Below are positions 45,514-53,889 of a stretch of 64,000 bases of DNA, in pieces; position 1 is the first letter of the stretch, and the number at the start of each line of letters is the position of its first letter. Below the pieces are notes generated by a model. It worked only from the letters and a program-made list of their open reading frames with translations, searched no databases and had not been told where the DNA came from. Origin of the DNA: Gammaproteobacteria bacterium (GTDB lineage: Bacteria; Pseudomonadota; Gammaproteobacteria; Pseudomonadales; Pseudohongiellaceae); the NCBI GenBank assembly GCA_002711845.1, contig PASF01000006.1:186001-250000 (forward strand), read 5' to 3'. The translations under genes were made by a program, and so were the position numbers.

Positions 45514-46695
45514 ATGAACCCCAGCGCCGACCCTCCAAACAGTGCCGACCCCGGGAACAGCCCCCATCACGCCAACCTGCGCGCTGAACTGACACGACTG
45601 ATGCTGACCGGCTTGGTCGCCCTGGCGCTCGCTGCCGGGGTACTGAGCACCCTGACGGGCGCCATCAATGCCCTGCTGTATCTGTCTCTCGGTGCGACGC
45701 TGTGGCTCCTGGTCTGGCAGCAAAGTGACAGCCGCCTGACGCTGAACCGCAGCGAAGAGGCGGCGCCACTTTATGCTGAACTGGGCTGGGCCAACCGCAT
45801 GACAATCGGCCGTGGCTGGCTGATTGCCGCCACCGGCGGCTTGCTGGCGCTGCCTGACGCCCTGCACGCTTACCCGCTGTTGTTATGGATCGCAGCAGCA
45901 CTTTATTCGGTGGCCGCCATCCTGGATCGTGCTGACGGTTTTGTCGCCCGTCGCACCGGACAAACCACGCTGCTGGGCGCCCGTCTGGATACCGTATTTG
46001 ATGCCCTGGGTTTGCTGGTGGCGCCTCTGCTGGCCCTGCAGCATGGCAAGATTCACGCCTCCTACCTGCTGGTCAGCCTGGCCTACTACCTGTTTGTGCT
46101 GGGCATCAGGGTCCGACAACAGACCCAACAGCCAGTGTATCCGCTGACGCCCAGCCTGCTGCGCAGATCACTGGCAGGATTCCAGATGGGTTATATCGCG
46201 GTAGTGCTGTGGCCACCGTTCAAGGCCGACGTCACAGTGCCGGCCGGGTTTGGTTTCATGGTGCCGCTGCTTATCGGCTTTCTGGTGGACTGGCTGGTGG
46301 TCAGCGGACGCCTGACCGCACAACACCGTGTCAGCGCCTGGTTCCGCTATCTAAACACCATCACCCGACAGTCGTTGCTGCCGATACTGCGCGTCGCGCT
46401 GGTAGTGACTGCAGTGCTGGCCGCCCCCCGTCTGGATCCCACGGCGTCCTGGCCGCTGCTATGGGTCAACAGTCTGCTGGCACTGGGCGTGGCCATGATG
46501 GTGCTGGGGCTGGCGGGGCGGGCTGGCGCCATCATGGTGTTAATGCTGCTCGCCTGGACGGTGCCACTGCCGGTGATGTCGACGCCCTTCCTCATCAGCC
46601 TGTTCATCATCACCGCCATATTGCTGCTGGGTTGCGGACGCTTCAGCCTGTGGCAGGCGGACGATGACTGGGTCAATCGTCAGGATGGTGCCTGA
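45514..46695 (+). CDS. CDP-alcohol phosphatidyltransferase family membrane protein
   Basis: Polytopic membrane protein of 393 aa. The full CDP-alcohol phosphotransferase motif D-x2-DG-x2-AR-x8-G-x3-D-x3-D is present (D138, D141-G142, A145-R146, G155, D159, D163). Such enzymes move a phospho-alcohol or diacylglyceryl-phosphate group from a CDP-activated donor to an alcohol. The protein is much longer than typical PgsA/PssA (about 180-240 aa), with extra helices on both sides. It overlaps the flippase-like gene by one base (TGATG). The substrate is unknown. Confidence 0.87.
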   Translation: MNPSADPPNSADPGNSPHHANLRAELTRLMLTGLVALALAAGVLSTLTGAINALLYLSLGATLWLLVWQQSDSRLTLNRSEEAAPLYAELGWANRMTIGRGWLIAATGGLLALPDALHAYPLLLWIAAALYSVAAILDRADGFVARRTGQTTLLGARLDTVFDALGLLVAPLLALQHGKIHASYLLVSLAYYLFVLGIRVRQQTQQPVYPLTPSLLRRSLAGFQMGYIAVVLWPPFKADVTVPAGFGFMVPLLIGFLVDWLVVSGRLTAQHRVSAWFRYLNTITRQSLLPILRVALVVTAVLAAPRLDPTASWPLLWVNSLLALGVAMMVLGLAGRAGAIMVLMLLAWTVPLPVMSTPFLISLFIITAILLLGCGRFSLWQADDDWVNRQDGA

Positions 46696-47714
46696 TGCTG
46701 CGCTCGCGCTGGATAACCCTGCTGTTGTGGCCCATGGCACTGCTGCTGGTCGCCTGGACCTTGAGTCAGATGCCATTGGCGGGACTGCCGGACATGCTGG
46801 GCGCATTGACCGGGTACCAATGGCTGCTGTGGGCTGTGGTAAACCTGATGATCATTGCCATCAGCACCGAACGCTGGCGCCAGCTGGGCCGCATGCTCGG
46901 TGAAGCCCCGGGTTTCTGGCACATGCTGCTGATCCGGCAGGCCGGGCAGACTGTCAGTTTTATCACGCCGGCACCGCATTTTGGCGGCGAACCGTTTCAG
47001 ATATACTGGCTGGTCAGGCGACTGGGCATGAACATTCACCGGGCCGTGCTGTCGCTGGCGCTGGATCGGTTTTATGAGTTGTGGATCAACTTTCTGATGC
47101 TGCTGCTCGGCGTCAGCCTGGTGCTGCTGTTACAAACCAGTGACGCAGCCAACGGCCAGGGCAATGACTGGCAGCGCATACTGCTGTTGTTACTGGGACT
47201 GTTGGCGCTGCTGTCCATGGTCGCCTGGCTGCTGATCAGACAGCCTGTGCTGCTTTCCGCACGACTGGAAAAGCTCGGCGCCGGCTGGCTGAGAAGTCCG
47301 CGGCTGGCCGCCCTGGGCAATCACTGGCAGGTACTTGGCAGCGAACTGAGGACCGTCGTCAGCACACAGCGACCGGCGTTGCTGGGGGCACTGGGGTTAT
47401 CGCTGCTGGGCTGGGCACTGATGATCTTTGAGGTGTGGCTGGTGTTGACCTACTTTGGTATTACACCTGACGCCCTAAGCCTGGCGCTGATTCTGGTGGC
47501 GATGCGTCTGGCGTTGCTGCTGCCGCTGCCGGGTGGTATCGGCAGCCTCGAAGCCGCCGTGCTGTGGTCTTTCCAGACCCAGGCGCTGCCCGCAGATGCG
47601 GCGCTGGGCCTGATAGCCCTGACCCGCCTGCGTGATGTGCTGGTGCTGTTGACAGGTCTGCTGTGTTTGCGGGCACTGCAGGGCAAATCTGCACCGCCAG
47701 CGCCCGCCGCCTGA
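46695..47714 (+). CDS. Flippase-like membrane protein (LPG synthase TM / UPF0104 family)
   Basis: Protein of 339 aa with about eight membrane helices. The family segments TVSFITPAPHFGGEPFQIYW and ALLLPLPGGIGSLEAAVLWS are clear. Members include the membrane part of MprF and proposed lipid or glycan-lipid flippases. No aminoacyl-transferase domain is attached. Coupled to the CDP-alcohol phosphatidyltransferase, it may move the lipid product across the membrane (inference). Confidence 0.87.
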   Translation: MLRSRWITLLLWPMALLLVAWTLSQMPLAGLPDMLGALTGYQWLLWAVVNLMIIAISTERWRQLGRMLGEAPGFWHMLLIRQAGQTVSFITPAPHFGGEPFQIYWLVRRLGMNIHRAVLSLALDRFYELWINFLMLLLGVSLVLLLQTSDAANGQGNDWQRILLLLLGLLALLSMVAWLLIRQPVLLSARLEKLGAGWLRSPRLAALGNHWQVLGSELRTVVSTQRPALLGALGLSLLGWALMIFEVWLVLTYFGITPDALSLALILVAMRLALLLPLPGGIGSLEAAVLWSFQTQALPADAALGLIALTRLRDVLVLLTGLLCLRALQGKSAPPAPAA

Positions 47715-47738
47715 TCAGCCCGTAGCCACAACCTGCTG

Positions 47739-48116
47739 TCAGAATGCCTTTTTGTAGGCCGCCCAGCAGGTGGCATTTTCCCACAGTTTGACGTTCATGC
47801 TGCCGCTGCCCGGGGGCTTGATCGCGGCCAGCAGTCGCTCGCAGATAATGCGACTGAAGTGCTCGATACTGGGATTCAGGCCGGCAAACTCGGGCTTGTC
47901 GTTGAGCATACTGTCGCGAAAATCGGCCACAATGGCATCAAGTGCTGACTCGATTTCGACGATGTCGACCAGGTACCCATGTTGATCCAGCTCTGCGGCC
48001 TCAATACTGATTTCGGCAACATAGTGATGGGCATGCGGCGAGTTTTCGCTGCCCCAGTCACCCCCGACAAGATAGTGATTGGCAATAAAGTCTTTGGTTA
48101 CAGCGACGGTGTACAT
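47739..48116 (-). CDS. PTPS/QueD-family protein with Glu at the catalytic Cys position
   Basis: Protein of 125 aa in the T-fold 6-pyruvoyl-tetrahydropterin synthase/QueD family. The likely zinc ligands are His14, His28 and His30 (ANHYLVGGDWGSENSPHAHH). Where QueD has C-x3-HGH, this protein has E24-x3-HAH, so the usual nucleophilic Cys is replaced by Glu, as reported for PTPS-III proteins. It is therefore unlikely to be a standard QueD. It is the last gene of the minus-strand operon with the dehydrogenase, RibD-like and GTP cyclohydrolase II genes. Confidence 0.85.
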   Translation of the reverse strand: MYTVAVTKDFIANHYLVGGDWGSENSPHAHHYVAEISIEAAELDQHGYLVDIVEIESALDAIVADFRDSMLNDKPEFAGLNPSIEHFSRIICERLLAAIKPPGSGSMNVKLWENATCWAAYKKAF

Positions 48117-48161
48117 GGTGCGTCCTTCCTGAATAATGAATTTTGCTGGCTGCCTGGTGAA

Positions 48162-49205
48162 TCAGTCATACACGAATACCGCCTGCAGTACATCCTGACG
48201 ACCCTCGTGCAACAACTGATACAGCGCCGGCGCATTCTCCAGCGACTGACGATGGCTGATCAGCCTGTGCGGCTGCAAGCGTCGAATCATCTGCCAGGCT
48301 GTGGCAAACCGGCGTGCTTTGTTCCAGCGTCCGGTCAGGCCCGAGGCCAGCGTGCTGACCTGACTGGTCTTGATCTGCAGGCGATTGCGGTGGGCATTGC
48401 CTCCCAATGCGATAGCGGCGGATTTATTGCCATACCAGCTCCCAATGACAAGGCGGCTGTCATATCCGGTCAGGGATATGGCCAGATTGAGCGCGTCGGG
48501 CACACCACTGACCTCGTATACCAGATCGGCGCCGGCACCGGCCAGCGCCCCAGCCTGTAACTCTGCCAGGTCGGCCCCGGGGTCAAAGCTGGCGCTGGCC
48601 CCCAGGGTCAGGGATTGTTGCCGGCGTCCGGCCAGTGTATCCAGCGTGTGCAGGCCCGCCAGCGGGTGGCCTGCCAGCACGCCGGTCAGCAACAGACCCA
48701 AGACCCCCTGACCAAGGACTGCCACCTGCTCACCGAGCATGGGCGCACCGTCCTGCACCAGGTTGACCGCCGTCTCCATATTGGGCAGAAACACCGCGGA
48801 TTCAGTGTCAATGTCATCGGGTACCGGCATCAGCTGATCAGCGTTGGCAAGAAAATGCGACGCATGCGGCTGAAACGAAAACACCCGCTGGCCCAGCCAG
48901 GCTGCATCGACATCTTCCCCGGCATCAATCACCTCGCCGACACAGGCATAGCCGTACTGCAAAGGATAGGTCGACGGCGACTGCAGGGATGCCAGATTGG
49001 CGTCAAGTGCCATTTTATCAGGCAACTGGCCACGGTACACCAGCATCTCGGAACCGGCGCTGATTGCCGAGCACAGTGTTTTCACACGCACCTGCCCCGC
49101 GCCCGGCGACGGCAGGCTGACCGGCCTGACCTCTACCTGCTGCGGGGCGGTAAACCACAATTGTTGCGTCTGTATCACATTGTCGTTGGCCAACCTGTCT
49201 GTCAT
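48162..49205 (-). CDS. MDR-superfamily dehydrogenase lacking zinc ligands
   Basis: Medium-chain dehydrogenase/reductase of 347 aa. A GroES-like N-terminal domain (about 1-150) is followed by a Rossmann domain with VAVLGQGVLGLLLTGVLAG. The catalytic Cys region reads LCSAISAGSEMLVYRG instead of CGICGSD, and the GHE region reads YGYACVGEV, so zinc ligands appear lost. This recalls the BchC-like branch. It probably oxidises or reduces a hydroxyl with NAD(P). The start overlaps the RibD-like stop (ATGA). Confidence 0.83.
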   Translation of the reverse strand: MTDRLANDNVIQTQQLWFTAPQQVEVRPVSLPSPGAGQVRVKTLCSAISAGSEMLVYRGQLPDKMALDANLASLQSPSTYPLQYGYACVGEVIDAGEDVDAAWLGQRVFSFQPHASHFLANADQLMPVPDDIDTESAVFLPNMETAVNLVQDGAPMLGEQVAVLGQGVLGLLLTGVLAGHPLAGLHTLDTLAGRRQQSLTLGASASFDPGADLAELQAGALAGAGADLVYEVSGVPDALNLAISLTGYDSRLVIGSWYGNKSAAIALGGNAHRNRLQIKTSQVSTLASGLTGRWNKARRFATAWQMIRRLQPHRLISHRQSLENAPALYQLLHEGRQDVLQAVFVYD

Positions 49206-49936
49206 GCATGCTCCCCGCTGCTGGCGTTGTCCTGATTATCATATTTGACCTGACCCCACATGATCAGATCAGTGCCGAGCCTGTCGGTGAAAACCGGTGA
49301 AATGTGCGGCAAAGCAGTCCTGTCAGCAACGCCGAGATCACCCACTGCCTTGTAACCGCCCACCAGCCTGGGCGCCACTGTCAGCACCATGGCATCCACC
49401 AGCTGCTGTTGGAGAAAGCCGGTAATCACGTTGGCGCCTCCCTCCACCATCAGGCTGTTGATGCCGCGGCGCTTCAACTCGCGCAGGGCTTCGTGTAGTG
49501 ACACGCGCCCGGCGCTGTCACCGGGCAGGCGGATGATCTCCAGAGCGGAATCGTCGGGGCAAATCGCATCAGCGCTGGTCAGTATCCAGCAACGCTTGTC
49601 TGACAGATGACACAGACGTGCACCGGGCGGTATCCGGAAATGCGCATCGAGAACAACAGGTTGTGGATCGGGCCCGCGCCACTGACGGACATTCAGACGC
49701 GGATCATCGGCCAGAACTGTGCCGATACCCACCAGAATGCCATCATGCAGGCTGCGCAGATGATGGGTCAGTTGCATGGCCTGCTCACCGCTCAGGGCCA
49801 ACGGCTCGCCGGATTGCAGCGTAATGCTGCCGTCCCAGCTCTGGGCATAACTCAGGGTAACAAAGGGTCGTTCGCTGCCGGCGTACTGTGTACGCTGTGA
49901 CAGTAACCAGCGCTCAATTTGCTGGTTGAGGTTCAT
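49202..49936 (-). CDS. Stand-alone RibD C-terminal reductase domain protein
   Basis: Protein of 244 aa with the dihydrofolate-reductase-like RibD_C fold: RPFVTLSYAQSWDGSITLQS, DGILVGIGTVLADDPRLNVR and SLMVEGGANVITGFLQQ. There is no deaminase domain. The family reduces the ribosyl side chain of the pyrimidine made from GTP by GTP cyclohydrolase II, using NADPH. I chose the ATG at 49936, inside the end of the cyclohydrolase gene (23-base overlap), so the two are tightly coupled. Confidence 0.88.
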   Translation of the reverse strand: MNLNQQIERWLLSQRTQYAGSERPFVTLSYAQSWDGSITLQSGEPLALSGEQAMQLTHHLRSLHDGILVGIGTVLADDPRLNVRQWRGPDPQPVVLDAHFRIPPGARLCHLSDKRCWILTSADAICPDDSALEIIRLPGDSAGRVSLHEALRELKRRGINSLMVEGGANVITGFLQQQLVDAMVLTVAPRLVGGYKAVGDLGVADRTALPHISPVFTDRLGTDLIMWGQVKYDNQDNASSGEHA

Positions 49937-50612
49937 GCTTTTCCCGCGTATTGCGTTTACCGGTTTTTGCCGCCTTGTCGTCCGCCGGCAGCACCAGCAT
50001 GTGATCCATGCGCCGTGCCTTGGTCTGCAGGTAGGTCTCATTGTCCGCATTGATCGGTGCTTCCAGCGACACCCGCGCACTGATCTTGATGCCGGACGCC
50101 TGCAGTGCAGAAATCTTCAGCGGGTTATTGGTCATCAATTGCGCGGAAATGACACCCAGATCTTCCAGAATACACGCCGCCAGCGAATACTCGCGCTCGT
50201 CGGCTTCATGGCCCAGCATCAGGTTGGCATCCACGGTGTCGTAACCCTGATCCTGCAGATTGTAGGCATTCAGCTTGGCCATCAGACCAATGCCCCGGCC
50301 CTCCTGGCGCAGGTATACAATCACGCCCCGCCCCCGGGCCGCAACCAGCGCCATGGAACGCTGCAGCTGTTCGCCGCAGTCGCAGCGACGCGAACCCATG
50401 ACATCACCGGTAAAACATTCCGAGTGCACCCGTGTCAGGACGTCTTCACCGCTGACATCGCCCATACAGAACGCCAGGTGCTCTTTGTTGTCGATTGAAT
50501 TGGTGTAGTACACCAGCTGAAAATCACCATGCTCGGTGGGAATGCGGCCTGCAGTGACGCGCGTCACTGTGGGTCTGTCATTGCCGGTCTTGAGTGCTCT
50601 GATATTTGTCAT
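49914..50612 (-). CDS. ribA: GTP cyclohydrolase II
   Basis: Protein of 232 aa. The zinc site is C66-x10-C77-x-C79 (CFTGDVMGSRRCDC), followed by VIVYLRQEGRGIGLMAKL and LGVISAQLMTNNPLKISALQ. It opens GTP with loss of formate and pyrophosphate, giving the pyrimidine precursor of riboflavin. It is longer than E. coli RibA (196 aa) by short tails. Clustering with a PTPS and an MDR protein instead of rib genes suggests a second, specialised copy. I chose the ATG at 50612; no clear ribosome site is seen. Confidence 0.92.
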   Translation of the reverse strand: MTNIRALKTGNDRPTVTRVTAGRIPTEHGDFQLVYYTNSIDNKEHLAFCMGDVSGEDVLTRVHSECFTGDVMGSRRCDCGEQLQRSMALVAARGRGVIVYLRQEGRGIGLMAKLNAYNLQDQGYDTVDANLMLGHEADEREYSLAACILEDLGVISAQLMTNNPLKISALQASGIKISARVSLEAPINADNETYLQTKARRMDHMLVLPADDKAAKTGKRNTREKHEPQPAN

Positions 50613-50720
50613 AATTGGAAATACTACGGTGCTGCCCTGGTTTAGGCAAGCTGCCGCCTTCGGTTGATTGACCTGGTCCGTTTTACAATCTACGCTGGCC
50701 AACGCGTTCCGGTTTTCCGA

Positions 50721-50743
50721 ACCGTCACAAATACCATGACGGT
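50721..50743. promoter_or_regulatory. Inverted repeat, candidate operator between divergent operons
   Basis: ACCGTCA (50721-50727) and TGACGGT (50737-50743) form a perfect 7-9-7 inverted repeat in the 190-base gap between the GTP cyclohydrolase II operon and the GT4-methyltransferase operon. It lies six bases before the -35 of the plus-strand promoter. Size and symmetry fit a dimeric repressor site. Confidence 0.45.
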
Positions 50744-50748
50744 GCCAA

Positions 50749-50777
50749 TTGGTAAGCGCACCGCAACTGCCTACAAT
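50749..50777 (+). promoter_or_regulatory. Probable sigma70 promoter of the GT4-methyltransferase operon
   Basis: TTGGTA (50749-50754), a 17-base spacer and TACAAT (50772-50777). The start site would be near 50784, about 20 bases before the chosen GTG. Confidence 0.5.
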
Positions 50778-50802
50778 AGGCGCCCGATTGACCTGGACGG
50801 AT

Positions 50803-51864
50803 GTGTCATTGAAGCCTGAACTGTATTTTGTCATTCCCGGAGACCTGCAAACGCTGACCGGTGGTTATGCCTACGACCGCGCATTGATCCAGGCACTGGA
50901 AGCAGCGGGCATCAGGGTTCACCCTATTCCGCTGTCCGGCAAGTTCCCTGATCCCGACGCAGACGCGCTGGCAGATGCCGCCACCCGGCTGGCTGCCATT
51001 GCCGACCAATCGCTGGTGCTCATCGACGGGCTGGCCTACGGTGTCATGGATGCCGTGGCCGCTCAGGAACATCAACGCCTGAACATCATCGCCCTGTGTC
51101 ATCACCCCCTGGCGCTGGAATCCGGGCTGGATGCTGACACCCGCGAGCGATTATTCACCAGCGAACGCGGTGCGCTGCAACTGGCCAGCGCCGTCATCGT
51201 GACCAGCGACGCCACGGCCACGCTTTTAACTGATCGCTTTGGTATCGCCGCCGACAACATCACCGTGGCCCGGCCCGGCACCCGGAAAAATGCCTTTGCA
51301 CCCTGCCGGGGCAATCCTCCCTGCCTGTTGACAGTCGCCACCCTAACCCGGCGCAAGGGCCATGATGTTCTGATTGCTGCACTGTCACGTCTCACCCGTT
51401 TGCCGTGGCGAGCCCGATTTGTCGGCGGCGACCAGTTTGATCCGGACTGGGCGCAGACGCTGCGCAAGCAGGTCACCAGCCTGCAACTTGATGATCGTAT
51501 CGTGTTTACTGGCAGTCTCGATGAGCTGGACACCGAGTACGCAGCGGCCGATGTCTTTGTCCTGCCCTCGCACTTTGAAGGGTACGGTATGGTCTTCGCT
51601 GAAGCGCTGTCATTCGGCTTGCCGGTGGTGGCCACCCGGGCTGGCGCCCTGCCGGATGTGGTGCCGGCCAGCGCCGGGGTACTGGTGCCGACGAACAATG
51701 TGGACGCCCTGGCCGACGCCCTGCTCGATCTGCTGGGCAATCCGTCGCGGCGGCGTGAACTGCAGCAAGGTGCCCAGGCAGCCGCAGCAGATTTGCCGGA
51801 CTGGCACGACACCGCAGCCCGGGTGCTGCAGGTAATGCAATCGGTGGCAAGCCACCAACGATGA
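50803..51864 (+). CDS. GT4-family glycosyltransferase
   Basis: Protein of about 353 aa with a GT-B fold. The N-terminal domain (ELYFVIPGDLQTLTGGYAYD) contains the acceptor-side glycine-rich loop. The C-terminal domain has LLTVATLTRRKGHDVLIAAL and the retaining-GT4 E-x7-E motif in FEGYGMVFAEALSFGLPVVA. The acceptor and sugar are unknown. I chose the GTG at 50803 because the family start (LYFVIPGD) follows at once; the frame is open to 50749. The methyltransferase follows by 36 bases. Confidence 0.88.
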   Translation: MSLKPELYFVIPGDLQTLTGGYAYDRALIQALEAAGIRVHPIPLSGKFPDPDADALADAATRLAAIADQSLVLIDGLAYGVMDAVAAQEHQRLNIIALCHHPLALESGLDADTRERLFTSERGALQLASAVIVTSDATATLLTDRFGIAADNITVARPGTRKNAFAPCRGNPPCLLTVATLTRRKGHDVLIAALSRLTRLPWRARFVGGDQFDPDWAQTLRKQVTSLQLDDRIVFTGSLDELDTEYAAADVFVLPSHFEGYGMVFAEALSFGLPVVATRAGALPDVVPASAGVLVPTNNVDALADALLDLLGNPSRRRELQQGAQAAAADLPDWHDTAARVLQVMQSVASHQR

Positions 51865-51900
51865 TCACCCCTGTCGACAACAGACACAATGAGGGACAAT

Positions 51901-52701
51901 ATGAGCGGTTTTTCTGTTAGCTGGCTGGATTTACGTGAACCTGCAGATCATGCTGCGCGCGACCCGGAGCTGGTCAGCACGCTGGTGAGCTATCTGCAGG
52001 GCGATACTGACATTGCGCCGATCATTGTTGACCTGGGCGCGGGCACCGGATCAACGCTGCGGGCATTGACGGCCATGGGCGCTCAGCGCTGCGTCTGGCG
52101 GCTGGTGGACCATGACCCGGCGCTGCTGAACGAGGCCTTGCGGCGACATGGCCAGGCCGAGATCGTTGAGGATTACCAGGCAGATCTGCGTGATGTTGCC
52201 GCACTGCCACTGGGCGGTGCCGCGTTGCTGTCAGCATCCGCCCTGTTTGACCTGATTTCCGCCGATCTGGTCGATAGCCTGGTGGCCAGAGCACGGCAGC
52301 AATCGACCGTGGTTTATGCCGCCCTGAACTACGACGGCCGCACCCACTGGACGCCGGCGCATCCGCTGGACGCTGCCGTGCTGGACGCCTTCAACCGGGA
52401 TCAACACCGGGACAAGGGCCTGGGGCCGGCACTGGGACCGGATGCATCGATGACCATGAAAGCAGCACTGGAAAAGGCCGGCTACACCGTGCTAATGAGA
52501 GACAGCCCGTGGCAACTGGGCCCGGAGCAACAGGCGCTGGTGAGTGAACTGATCAGGGGCATTCGCGCCGCCGTGACCCACGGCTACGGCCTGTCCGACG
52601 CCGCACTTGCCGACTGGCAAACGTTCCGCTTGTCACACGCAGGCAGTGGTCACTGCCTGGTCGGACATATCGACCTGCTCGCCTGGCCCCCTGGCGTGTG
52701 A
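51901..52701 (+). CDS. SAM-dependent methyltransferase
   Basis: Class I methyltransferase of 266 aa. The SAM-binding loop is IIVDLGAGTGSTLRALTAMG, and the acidic residue after strand 2 lies in WRLVDHDPALLNEA. The remaining sequence does not match a family whose substrate I know. GAGGGA precedes the ATG at 51901. It probably acts in the same pathway as the preceding glycosyltransferase. Confidence 0.82.
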   Translation: MSGFSVSWLDLREPADHAARDPELVSTLVSYLQGDTDIAPIIVDLGAGTGSTLRALTAMGAQRCVWRLVDHDPALLNEALRRHGQAEIVEDYQADLRDVAALPLGGAALLSASALFDLISADLVDSLVARARQQSTVVYAALNYDGRTHWTPAHPLDAAVLDAFNRDQHRDKGLGPALGPDASMTMKAALEKAGYTVLMRDSPWQLGPEQQALVSELIRGIRAAVTHGYGLSDAALADWQTFRLSHAGSGHCLVGHIDLLAWPPGV

Positions 52702-52705
52702 TGCC

Positions 52706-53797
52706 ATGGCATACTCATTCCCCACAGGCAGTCAATCCCCGGGTGACGTCAGGTCTGCCCTGAGCGGCCCGATTCGTCATCAGCGTCGACTGGTTTACGC
52801 CATTCTCATCATCATGACGCTGTACTTTGCCGTGATTGGCAGTATCAATGTGTTCGTGTTCTCGGCCTATCCCGTTGCCGCACTGGACTACGCCGGCGCC
52901 ATCGGCGTCACACTGGCGTTGCTGTATTTTCACCGTTCCGGGCAACTGTTGATTGCATCCTGGCTGGTGGTGATCATCCTGATCGCCGTGCTGCTCAGTT
53001 TCATTCACCTGGCCGAAGGTCGCAGCTATTCAATCATCTGGGTGACGGTATTGCCGCCGGTGGCGTTTTTTCTGCTGGGCCGGCGCGCCGGCGCCTGGCT
53101 CAGCGGTCTGGTGTTTGTCTATGTCATCGCCTATGTGTATCTGCGCCTGCCCGACTGGCCAGCCGCCGAGGTGACCCTGGGCGCGTGGCTGAATATTGTC
53201 GAGGTGCTCACTGCACAGTGGTTTATCTTCCGTCTATATGAGCGCTCGCGCGCGGAAGCCTTCGCCGAACTTGAGCATCAGTCAATCACCGACAAGTTGA
53301 CCGGGCTGCATAACAGAAGCCACCTGGACACGCTGCTGCAACAGGAACTGGCGCGACACCGCAGCAACGGTCAACCGCTAACACTGGTGCTTTGCGATAT
53401 AGACCATTTCAAGCACATTAATGACGAATACGGTCATCTTACCGGAGACGCCGTCTTGCAGCAGTTCGCCGGTGTACTCACACGGCAGATGCGGGCCACG
53501 GATATCTGCGGGCGCTGGGGCGGTGAAGAGTTTCTGATCATCTGTCCAGGCACGGCGACTGAATCGGCAGCGGCCATCACCAGCAAACTGCGTGCCGCCT
53601 TTGCCGCCACAGCATTCAGCCAGGGCCTCAAGGTCACCGCCAGTTTTGGTATCGCCAGCCAGACGCCGCCGGACAGCCAGCGGTTCTCGGATCAACTGCT
53701 GCGGCGCGCTGATGATGCGCTGTATGACGCCAAGCGTCGGGGACGCGCCTGTGCCGTGATTGCCACCGCCGACGACACCTTTGAGGCCGTGCGGTAA
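52706..53797 (+). CDS. Membrane-bound diguanylate cyclase (GGDEF)
   Basis: Protein of 363 aa with about six membrane helices (roughly 27-175) and a C-terminal GGDEF domain (about 190-355). The active-site motif is GGEEF at 272-276 and the inhibitory I-site RxxD is RATD (263-266), five residues upstream as expected. LVLCDIDHFKHINDEYGH carries the metal-binding Asp. It should make cyclic di-GMP with product inhibition. It starts five bases after the methyltransferase but probably belongs to signalling, not to that pathway. Confidence 0.92.
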   Translation: MAYSFPTGSQSPGDVRSALSGPIRHQRRLVYAILIIMTLYFAVIGSINVFVFSAYPVAALDYAGAIGVTLALLYFHRSGQLLIASWLVVIILIAVLLSFIHLAEGRSYSIIWVTVLPPVAFFLLGRRAGAWLSGLVFVYVIAYVYLRLPDWPAAEVTLGAWLNIVEVLTAQWFIFRLYERSRAEAFAELEHQSITDKLTGLHNRSHLDTLLQQELARHRSNGQPLTLVLCDIDHFKHINDEYGHLTGDAVLQQFAGVLTRQMRATDICGRWGGEEFLIICPGTATESAAAITSKLRAAFAATAFSQGLKVTASFGIASQTPPDSQRFSDQLLRRADDALYDAKRRGRACAVIATADDTFEAVR

Positions 53798-53889
53798 GCC
53801 CCGGAAAATCCGCTTAACGCCAATGACTGAATTGGGCTATCATCGGCAGCCTGTGAAAAATCTGGCTGAAAACGTAAGGAGAGCTGGCC

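Noticed and set aside
50613-50802. FMN riboswitch upstream of ribA
   Set aside because: None of the conserved FMN-aptamer segments could be seen in the leader.
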